Shown in pieces: positions 6,356 to 11,093 of a stretch of DNA of 11,093 nt. The notes beneath the pieces are model-generated. The model ran no database searches and was not told the origin of the DNA. It saw nothing but the letters and a program-made list of their open reading frames with translations. Source of the stretch: CAMPJU01 sp046566095 (GTDB lineage: Bacteria > Pseudomonadota > Gammaproteobacteria > Xanthomonadales > Xanthomonadaceae); the NCBI GenBank assembly GCA_046566095.1, contig JBKHXI010000010.1:1-11093 (forward strand), given 5' to 3'. Numbering within the stretch: position 1 is the first letter of the stretch; each line of letters opens with the position of its first letter. Both the position numbers and the translations under genes were made by a program.

Positions 6356-7186
6356 TCAGAGCTCCTGCTCGTAGCGCACGTACGGCACCGCGCCGTCGTC
6401 CTCGCTGCTGCGGCTGGGCGCGAACGGATTGCGGCCGCGGGTGACCAGGTTGTCGGCGCCGACCGTGAGCTTGCCGCTCCACGGGGTGCGCCAGGTCAGG
6501 CCGACGCCGTAGCCTTCCCATTGTTCCGGCTGGCCGGGGACGTCCACCACCCGGCCGACGATGTCGGCGCCGAACGCGCCGACCCGCCCGCCCACGGTCA
6601 GGCTGCGGGTGTTCCACTGGTCGGCGAGCGCCGGCGCCTCCCCGGCCGACACCAGCCGCGCGCGCGCCAGGGTGCCGCCGATCGAGACCATGCCCTCGCT
6701 GCCGATGTTCTTCTGCGCGAACACGGTGAGGTCGGTCTGTTCGGCGCGCGTGGCGCGCGGGGTGATCCAGGCGGGAAGGTTGCCCTTGGTTTCGCCGACC
6801 TGCACGCCGACCCGGCCGCCGTTGCGGAACAGGCTGGCGCCGGCGCTGGTGCGGCGGCCGGCGCCGTCGCCGAGCGCGGCGACCATGCAGTGCTGCGACA
6901 GGCTGGCCAGCGCGCCGAGGCTGCCGCGGCGTTCGCACAGCAGGCCGAGCGAGTCGCCGCCCTTGACGCCGAAGGCGGCTTCCAGCGCGCTGCGCCCGAA
7001 GCGCCAGCGGGTGCCGGCCTGGGCCGCGTCCGCCGGCTCCAGCAGCAGGAAGCCTTCCAGCCGGTCCTGGCTCCACACCGGCAGCACCGCCGCGGCATCC
7101 TCGGGCGCGCCCTGGGCATGCGCGCCGGCGGCCACGCCGAGGGCGAGCAGCAGGGCGGCGAGGAGGCGGGCAGGGCGTGTGCGCAT
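6356..7186 (-). CDS. Exported beta-rich protein of unknown function
   Basis: The product is 276 residues. A clear Sec signal peptide (hydrophobic residues 8-20) is likely cleaved after AHA at residue 24. The mature protein is rich in glycine and alternating hydrophobic/polar stretches, such as DLTVFAQKNIG, GMVSIGGTLARARLV, SLTVGGRVGAFGADIVGR and GKLTVGADNLVTRGRNPF, a pattern expected of beta-strands and compatible with an outer-membrane barrel. The final residues are PYVRYEQEL, without the usual terminal phenylalanine, so barrel status is uncertain. Its two cysteines (LLCERR and QHCMVA) may form a disulfide. I do not recognise a named family. It lies upstream of the TonB-dependent receptor on the same strand but 327 bases away, with its own promoter candidate, so it is probably not strictly co-transcribed with it. 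The ATG at 7186 has only a weak SD (GGA). Confidence 0.75.
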   Translation of the reverse strand: MRTRPARLLAALLLALGVAAGAHAQGAPEDAAAVLPVWSQDRLEGFLLLEPADAAQAGTRWRFGRSALEAAFGVKGGDSLGLLCERRGSLGALASLSQHCMVAALGDGAGRRTSAGASLFRNGGRVGVQVGETKGNLPAWITPRATRAEQTDLTVFAQKNIGSEGMVSIGGTLARARLVSAGEAPALADQWNTRSLTVGGRVGAFGADIVGRVVDVPGQPEQWEGYGVGLTWRTPWSGKLTVGADNLVTRGRNPFAPSRSSEDDGAVPYVRYEQEL

Positions 7187-7242
7187 GGGTTCCGAATCGA
7201 CCGGGTGCGGGTCCGGAAAGTTCCCGCAGGGGCGGTCTTTTC

Positions 7243-7271
7243 AGCCTATCCGATTTATGGTTCCTTAACAA
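7243..7271 (-). promoter_or_regulatory. Sigma-70-like promoter of the exported beta-rich protein gene
   Basis: On the minus strand TTGTTA (complement of 7266-7271) and TAGGCT (complement of 7243-7248) are separated by exactly 17 bases in the only AT-rich patch of this gap. Predicted transcription starts about 50 bases before the ATG at 7186. The rest of 7272-7355, behind the hslO stop codon, holds no clear terminator. Confidence 0.5.
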
Positions 7272-7355
7272 TCCCTCGGGGCCCGTGGAAGCCCGGTGAC
7301 GGCGGCCCCCGGGAGGTCCCGGACGGCGCCAGCGGCGGAGTTCACCGGCCCCGGG

Positions 7356-8270
7356 TCATTGCAGGCGTTCGGGCGCCTCCAGGCCGTCGCCGGGCGGCGC
7401 GAACAGGCCGGCGATGGCGTCGGCATCGAAATGGTAGCGCTGGCCGCAGAACTCGCATCGCACCTCGGCTACCCCGCTCTCGGCCGCCGCCAGCGCCTCC
7501 TCGCGGCCGATCGACTGCAGGACCGCCGCCACCCGCTGGCGCGAGCAGGAGCAGGCGAAGCGCAGCGCGCGGCGGTCGAGCAGGCGCACCCGCTCCTCAT
7601 GGTAGAGCCGGTGCAGCAGGGTCTGGTCCGGCCAGTCGAGCAGTTCGCCGGGCGCCAGGGTGTCGAGCAGGGCGCCGGCGCGGGTGAAGCCGTCGGCATC
7701 GCCGGCGTCGCCCGGCAGCTTCTGCAGCATCAGCCCGGCCGCGCGCCGGCCGTCGGCGGCCAGCAGCAGGCGGGTGGGCAACTGCTCGGAACGGCGGAAA
7801 TAGTCCTCGAGGGCGCCGGCCAGGGAGTCCGATTCCAGCGGCACCAGCCCCTGGTAGCGCTGCGGCTCGCGCGCCGAGGGCGGGTGGTTCTCGATCGTGA
7901 TCGCCAGCATCGCGCCCGCGCCGAGCCGGCGCAGGTCGCGGCTGAAGTCGCGCGGGCCCGCCTGCTCGTCGAACTGGGCGATGCCGCGCAGGGTGTCGTC
8001 CGCGGTGCATTCGGCGAACAGCAGGCGCAGGGCGCCCTCGCCGCGCAGCTGCAGCGACAGGCGCCCGTCGACCTTGGCGTGCGCGGTCAGCAGCGCGGCC
8101 GCGGCGCTGGCTTCGCCGAGCAGCTCGGCGACCGCGGGCGGGTAGTCGGTGCGGCCGCGGATCTCGCGCCAGGCCTGGCCCAGGCGCACGCGCACGCCGC
8201 GCACGCCCGCCTCCTCGAGCAGGAAGCGGGTGCGCTGGTCGGTGCCGTTGGCCTTGCCGGAGGCGCTCAT
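7356..8270 (-). CDS. hslO: Redox-regulated chaperone Hsp33
   Basis: The product is 304 residues, close to the usual Hsp33 size (about 290). Hsp33 is a cytoplasmic holdase activated by oxidative unfolding; in the reduced form four cysteines bind zinc. Both halves of that switch are present: C240-S-C242 in FACSCSRQRV and C272-E-F-C275 in VRCEFCGQRYHF. The N-terminal domain shows family features such as RFLLEEAGVRG, LSLQLRGEGALRLLFAECT and AITIENHPP...YQGLVPLE. The start at 8270 (MSASGKANG) is preferred over an in-frame ATG at 8357 because family members begin shortly before the RFLLE segment and because the longer form would overlap mtgA and add a low-complexity tail. No good SD precedes 8270. 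It is divergent from mtgA with 74 bases between. Confidence 0.95.
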   Translation of the reverse strand: MSASGKANGTDQRTRFLLEEAGVRGVRVRLGQAWREIRGRTDYPPAVAELLGEASAAAALLTAHAKVDGRLSLQLRGEGALRLLFAECTADDTLRGIAQFDEQAGPRDFSRDLRRLGAGAMLAITIENHPPSAREPQRYQGLVPLESDSLAGALEDYFRRSEQLPTRLLLAADGRRAAGLMLQKLPGDAGDADGFTRAGALLDTLAPGELLDWPDQTLLHRLYHEERVRLLDRRALRFACSCSRQRVAAVLQSIGREEALAAAESGVAEVRCEFCGQRYHFDADAIAGLFAPPGDGLEAPERLQ

Positions 8271-8301
8271 CGATGCGGAACGTGCAGGGGACGGGACTGC
8301 G

Positions 8302-8337
8302 GCGGCCTTCCGGCCGCGCGCCCGGATCGCGTATCGT
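8302..8337 (+). promoter_or_regulatory. hslO/mtgA divergent intergenic region with mtgA -10
   Basis: TATCGT at 8332-8337 is a candidate -10 ending seven bases before the mtgA ATG at 8345, which would place transcription start at or next to the ATG and give a leaderless mRNA. There is no SD before mtgA, in agreement with this. A hairpin GCGGCC-TTCC-GGCCGC (8302-8317) sits between the two divergent genes. No clear hslO promoter is seen. Confidence 0.4.
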
Positions 8338-8344
8338 GCCACGC

Positions 8345-9079
8345 ATGAGGTCGGCAACGCAGCGGCAGGGGCGGCCGCGCAGGCGCGGATGGTGGTGGCG
8401 CTGGCCGCTGGGGCTGGCGCTGGCGGCGCTGCTGGCGACCACGCTGCAGGTGCTGGCGCTGCGGTTCGTGGATCCGCCGCTTTCGACGGTCATGCTGCTG
8501 CGCCAGGCCGGGGCGTGGGCGGCAGGCGACCGCGACCTGCGCATCGACTACCGGTGGCGCGACCTGGAGCGGATCGCGCCGGCGCTGCCGCTGGCGGTGA
8601 TCGCGGCCGAGGACCAGCGCTTCGCGCAGCACCGCGGCTTCGATTTCGAGGCGATCGACAAGGCGCGCCGCCACAACGCGCGCGGCGGCCGCCTGCGCGG
8701 CGCCAGCACCATCAGCCAGCAGGTCGCCAAGAACCTGTTCCTGTGGGAGGGCCGCAGCTGGCTGCGCAAGGGCGTCGAGGCCTGGTACACGGTGCTGATC
8801 GAATGGCTGTGGCCGAAGACCCGGATCCTGGAGGTGTACGTCAACATCGCCGAGTTCGGCGACGGCGTGTACGGCGCCCAGGCGGCGGCGCGCCGTTACT
8901 TCGGGCGCGACGCCTCGCAGCTGGAGCCGGCGCAGGCCGCCCGGCTGGCGGCGGTGCTGCCGAGCCCGCGCCGCTACAGCGCGGCGCAGCCGGGCCCGTA
9001 CGTGCAGCGCCGGACCGCGCAGATCCAGCGGCAGATGCGGCAGATCGGCGGCGAGGCCTACCTGCGGCAACTGGACTGA
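8345..9079 (+). CDS. mtgA: Monofunctional biosynthetic peptidoglycan transglycosylase
   Basis: The product is 244 residues, the normal MtgA length. It polymerises lipid II into glycan strands at the outer face of the inner membrane and belongs to family GT51 without a transpeptidase domain. An arginine-rich N-terminus is followed by one transmembrane helix (about 20-38). The GT51 motifs appear in order: EDQRFAQHRGFD with catalytic E89, GASTISQQVAKNLF starting at G119, RKGVEAWYT at 141, and EVYVNIAEFGDGVYG starting at E163. The ATG at 8345 is chosen over the in-frame ATG at 8273 because homologues start just before the basic/TM segment and because a -10-like TATCGT lies seven bases upstream. 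It is divergent from hslO and followed by two hairpins and a GT2 gene. Confidence 0.96.
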   Translation: MRSATQRQGRPRRRGWWWRWPLGLALAALLATTLQVLALRFVDPPLSTVMLLRQAGAWAAGDRDLRIDYRWRDLERIAPALPLAVIAAEDQRFAQHRGFDFEAIDKARRHNARGGRLRGASTISQQVAKNLFLWEGRSWLRKGVEAWYTVLIEWLWPKTRILEVYVNIAEFGDGVYGAQAAARRYFGRDASQLEPAQAARLAAVLPSPRRYSAAQPGPYVQRRTAQIQRQMRQIGGEAYLRQLD

Positions 9080-9080
9080 G

Positions 9081-9123
9081 CGCGGGCCGATGGTCCCGCG
9101 TCGGGCCCGGCGCGTCGCCGGGC
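9081..9123 (+). terminator. Two hairpins after mtgA
   Basis: CGCGGG / CCCGCG (9081-9086 and 9095-9100) is followed by GCCCGGCG-CGT-CGCCGGGC (9105-9123), a perfect 8-bp stem with a three-base loop. They begin right after the mtgA TGA. No T-tract follows, so this is a weak or Rho-assisted terminator at best; separation of mtgA from the next gene is plausible because the next gene has its own -10. Confidence 0.4.
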
Positions 9124-9172
9124 GGGGGCCGCGTCCGCGTCGGACAGCGGTGCCAACCGCCGGCCCGGGGGC

Positions 9173-9178
9173 TACCAT
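9173..9178 (+). promoter_or_regulatory. -10 element of a probably leaderless GT2 gene
   Basis: TACCAT ends six bases before the ATG at 9185, so transcription would begin at the A of the start codon. There is no SD between them. The 12-mer GGGCTACCATCG is repeated on the minus strand ahead of the TonB-dependent receptor (6114-6125), supporting it as a lineage -10 pattern. No -35 is recognisable. Confidence 0.5.
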
Positions 9179-9184
9179 CGCCGC

Positions 9185-10222
9185 ATGGAACCGGAAACCC
9201 GCCCCGACGACGAGCGCCTGACCGTGGTCGTGGCCGCGTTCGACGAGGCCGAGGCCTTGCCGCGGGTGCACCCACGGGTGCTGGCGGCCCTGGACCGTTG
9301 CGCGCAGGATTGGGGCGTGCAGGGCAGGGTGCTGTACGTCGACGACGGCAGCGGCGACGGCACCTGGCGGCTGCTGCAGAGCTTCGCCGCGGCCGACCCG
9401 CGGGTCGGGCTGCTGCGGCTGAGCCGCAACTTCGGCAAGGAGGCGGCGCTGACCGCGGGCCTGGACCACGTCGAATCCGGCGCCGCGCTGATCCTGGACG
9501 CCGACGGCCAGGATCCGCCGGAACTGATCCCGGACTTCGTGGCGAAGTGGCGGGAAGGCTACGACGACGTCCACGGCACCCGGCTCGAGCGCGAGGGCGA
9601 GGGCTGGCTCAAGCGTGCCACTGCGCACGCCTTCTATCGGGTGATCGGGCGCCTGTCGCAGACCCCGATCCCGCGCGACACCGGCGACTTCCGGCTGCTG
9701 TCGCCGCGCGCGCTGGCGGCGCTGCGCCGGCTGCGCGAGCGCCAACGCTTCATGAAGGGGCTGTTCGGCTGGGTCGGCTTCAACCGCACCGCGATCGAGT
9801 ACCAGCGCGACCCGCGCGCGGCCGGCCGCAGCAAGTTCGATTTCTGGCGGCTGTGGAACTTCGCGCTCGAGGGCATCACCAGCTTCTCGACCGCGCCGCT
9901 GCGGGTGGCCACCTACCTGGGCGTGGCGACCGCGCTGCTGGCCTTCGCCTACGGCGGCTGGATCGTGGTCAAGGCCCTGCTGTGGGGCGACCCGGTCGCC
10001 GGCTGGCCGACGATGATGGCGGTGATCCTGTTCCTGGGCGGGGTGCAGCTGGTCGCGCTCGGCCTGATCGGCGAATACCTGGGGCGGCTGTACGTCGAGG
10101 CCAAGCAGCGGCCGCTGTACCTGGTCGACGAGTGGCGGCCGGCGGCGCAGGCCGGCCGGGTCGCCGACCCGTCCGCCGACGCCACCACAGCGACCGCCTG
10201 GAACGCGCACGCGGGCGGCTAG
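9185..10222 (+). CDS. Membrane-anchored family 2 glycosyltransferase (polyprenyl-phosphate type)
   Basis: The product is 345 residues. It has the architecture of bactoprenol glycosyltransferases (GtrB, ArnC and dolichol-phosphate-mannose synthase relatives): a GT-A catalytic domain (about 12-235) and two C-terminal transmembrane helices (about 239-266 and 276-298). Visible motifs are TVVVAAFDEAEALP, VDDGSGDGT with D53/D54, LDADGQDPPE with the metal-binding D105-x-D107, RDTGDFRLL at 164-172 and the amphipathic loop RSKFDFWRLW. It probably transfers a sugar from a nucleotide donor to undecaprenyl phosphate on the cytoplasmic face of the inner membrane; the sugar is not readable. No flippase or acceptor glycosyltransferase is adjacent, and no O-antigen or arn operon is seen, so no symbol is given. 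The start is preceded by a -10 rather than an SD. The final codon is TAG inside CTAG, the left boundary of repeat copy 3. Confidence 0.92.
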   Translation: MEPETRPDDERLTVVVAAFDEAEALPRVHPRVLAALDRCAQDWGVQGRVLYVDDGSGDGTWRLLQSFAAADPRVGLLRLSRNFGKEAALTAGLDHVESGAALILDADGQDPPELIPDFVAKWREGYDDVHGTRLEREGEGWLKRATAHAFYRVIGRLSQTPIPRDTGDFRLLSPRALAALRRLRERQRFMKGLFGWVGFNRTAIEYQRDPRAAGRSKFDFWRLWNFALEGITSFSTAPLRVATYLGVATALLAFAYGGWIVVKALLWGDPVAGWPTMMAVILFLGGVQLVALGLIGEYLGRLYVEAKQRPLYLVDEWRPAAQAGRVADPSADATTATAWNAHAGG

Positions 10223-10387
10223 TGTCCTGTCCCGCAAATATCGTTCACAAGAAGTCGTCATCCTGAGCGCAGCCTTCAGCCCTCGCGAAAGCGAGGGGAA
10301 GGATCTGTTTTTCAAGCAGATTCCTCACTACGTTCGGAATGACGACGGGGTGCGGTCGTCCAGGGAACTTGCGGGACAGGACGCTAG
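10219..10387 (+). repeat. Palindromic CTAG-bounded repeat element, copy 3 (best preserved)
   Basis: The terminal repeats are CTAGTGTCCTGTCCCGCAA (10219-10237) and TTGCGGGACAGGACGCTAG (10369-10387), 19-bp inverted repeats with a single mismatch and CTAG intact at both edges. The inner arms are GTCATCCTGAGCG (10257-10269) and CGTTCGGAATGAC (10331-10343). Relative to copy 1 it carries an extra segment with a 7-bp stem CCCTCGC-GAAA-GCGAGGG (10280-10297). It is non-coding. Its left CTAG contains the stop codon of the glycosyltransferase gene. The CTAG at each edge could be a 4-bp target duplication or part of the element. Confidence 0.88.
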
Positions 10388-10390
10388 GAC

Positions 10391-10418
10391 GCCGCACCTG
10401 TGCGGCGGGCGGCCGCCC
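10391..10418. other. Two adjacent GC palindromes downstream of repeat copy 3
   Basis: GCCGCAC-CT-GTGCGGC (10391-10406) is followed directly by the self-complementary GGGCGGCCGCCC (10407-10418). They lie four bases after the element and about 30 bases before the CBS gene -10. They could extend the RNA structure of the element or be a protein-binding site; with so high a GC content, chance is also possible. Confidence 0.35.
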
Positions 10419-10448
10419 CGCCCGCATGCAGCGCCGCGGGCGCGGGAG

Positions 10449-10481
10449 TATCCTGCGGGCGTCGGTCCGGTCGACGAGGAT
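10449..10481 (+). promoter_or_regulatory. -10 and SD of the CBS-domain gene
   Basis: TATCCT (10449-10454), in the same GTATCCTGCG context as at 306-315, is a candidate -10 predicting a leader of under 30 bases. GAGGAT (10476-10481) is an SD seven bases before the ATG at 10489. No clear -35 is present. Confidence 0.5.
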
Positions 10482-10488
10482 CCCGGTC

Positions 10489-10917
10489 ATGCGCACCGTC
10501 CGCCAGCTGCTCGACGCCAAGCCGCCCGCGGTCTACGCCATCGGCCCGGACGCGCCGGTGCTCGACGCGGTCAAGCTGATGGCCGAAAAGCACATCGGCG
10601 CGGTGCTGGTGATGGAGGAAGGCCGCCTGGCGGGCATCGTCACCGAGCGCGACTACGCCCGGAAGGTGGTGCTGCAGGGCCGCTCCTCGGCGCAGACCCG
10701 GGTGCGCGAGATCATGACCCCGGAGGTCGTCTGCGTGGGCCTGGACGACACCACCACCCGCTGCATGCAGATCGTGACCGAGCGCCGGATCCGCCATCTG
10801 CCGGTGCGCGACGGCGACGCGGTGCTGGGCGTGGTCTCGATCGGCGACCTGGTCAAGGCGGTGATCGAGGACCAGCAGCTGGAGATCACGCAGCTGCAGC
10901 GCTACATCTCCAGCTGA
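10489..10917 (+). CDS. Two-CBS-domain protein
   Basis: The product is 142 residues made almost wholly of a tandem CBS pair (Bateman module): CBS1 about 10-63 ending in GIVTERDYARKV, CBS2 about 76-127 ending in GVVSIGDLVKAV, then a short C-terminal helix (IEDQQLEITQLQRYISS). Such stand-alone modules are cytoplasmic and typically sense adenine nucleotides such as AMP, ATP or NADH and regulate a partner; the partner here is unknown. The DYARKVVLQGRSS and VREIMTPEV segments are typical of this small-protein family. ATG at 10489 is supported by GAGGAT seven bases upstream; upstream in-frame ATGs lie inside the repeat element or lack an SD. It converges on the last minus-strand gene with a 16-base gap containing a GC palindrome (10923-10934). 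Confidence 0.92.
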   Translation: MRTVRQLLDAKPPAVYAIGPDAPVLDAVKLMAEKHIGAVLVMEEGRLAGIVTERDYARKVVLQGRSSAQTRVREIMTPEVVCVGLDDTTTRCMQIVTERRIRHLPVRDGDAVLGVVSIGDLVKAVIEDQQLEITQLQRYISS

Positions 10918-10933
10918 GCGCCGCCGCGCGCGG

Positions 10934-11093
10934 CTACTTGGCGTAGCGCCCGCCGCAGTCCGCGTCCTCGCCCGGGCCCAGTTCCAGGGTCGCCAGCAGC
11001 GCCGCCGGCGGCGCGATGCTGCCCAGGCCCAGCGCGATCGCCGCGCGCAGGCCGACCCGGGCCATGTCCGGCCGGAACGAGGGGTCGGCGAAG
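10934..11093 (-). CDS. C-terminal fragment, possibly AsmA-family protein
   Basis: On the minus strand an open frame runs from the window edge to a TAG (complement of 10934-10936), giving 52 residues. It reads FADPSFRPDMARVGLRAAIA, then a hydrophobic stretch LGLGSIAPPAALLATLELG and a tail PGEDADCGGRYAK. A final segment with a hydrophobic, proline-containing stretch leading into an acidic ...EDxDC tail resembles the extreme C-terminus of AsmA-family envelope proteins (lipid transport or outer-membrane assembly); this is by recollection and is tentative. The bulk of the gene lies beyond 11093. It converges with the CBS-domain gene. Confidence 0.5.
   Translation of the reverse strand, partial: FADPSFRPDMARVGLRAAIALGLGSIAPPAALLATLELGPGEDADCGGRYAK

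Noticed and set aside
8273..8344. Upstream in-frame start of mtgA at 8273
   Set aside because: It would add a non-conserved 24-residue extension over the divergent promoter region and has no SD.
8149..10266. Plus-strand 705-codon and opposing minus-strand 682-codon open frames over hslO, mtgA and GT2
   Set aside because: Both are out-of-frame shadows of genes with clear catalytic motifs; the translations are low-complexity.

Overview
The window is GC-rich, gene-dense bacterial chromosome. It most likely comes from a Xanthomonadaceae-type gammaproteobacterium (Lysobacter/Luteimonas/Xanthomonas relatives). I infer this from the base composition, from the N-terminus of the TonB-dependent receptor (MNLKTSKLRDAIAFALVAG, a start I associate with that family), from small exported proteins of a kind common there, and from the dispersed palindromic repeats. 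No species can be named from the sequence alone.

Layout. Positions 1-162 are the 3' end of an unrecognised plus-strand gene. A small exported protein with an RLACYD motif (356-847) and a large TPR/2OG-Fe(II) oxygenase-like protein that uses a TTG start (1000-2850) follow on the plus strand. Convergent to these, a 971-aa TonB-dependent outer-membrane receptor (6028 down to 3113) ends in a textbook intrinsic terminator. Behind it on the minus strand lie an exported beta-rich protein of unknown function (7186 to 6356) and the redox chaperone Hsp33 (hslO, 8270 to 7356). Divergent from hslO are mtgA (monofunctional peptidoglycan glycosyltransferase, 8345-9079), a membrane-anchored GT2 polyprenyl-phosphate-type glycosyltransferase (9185-10222) and a two-CBS-domain protein (10489-10917). 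The window closes with the 3' end of a minus-strand gene (10934-11093) whose tail resembles AsmA-family proteins.

The most unusual feature is a family of about 140-210 bp imperfectly palindromic elements with terminal inverted repeats CTAG-TGTCCTGTCCCGCAA. There are three copies (844-987, 2847-3053, 10219-10387). In all three, the CTAG at the left boundary contains the TAG stop codon of the gene before it, although the genes are unrelated and one copy is inverted. By eye, the only CTAG tetranucleotides in the window are at element boundaries. This suggests a non-autonomous mobile element that targets CTAG and so lands on stop codons without damaging the gene. The right edge of copy 1 also supplies the start of the AGGAGG ribosome-binding site for the TTG-started TPR gene.

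Functionally this is a mosaic of cell-envelope genes: outer-membrane import, two exported proteins, periplasmic glycan synthesis and lipid-linked glycosyl transfer, plus a stress chaperone and a nucleotide-sensing CBS protein. I see no prophage, CRISPR array, RNA gene or transposase. The only candidate for a little-described system is the repeat family, with a weaker case for a functional pairing of the TPR-oxygenase with the cysteine-paired receptor.
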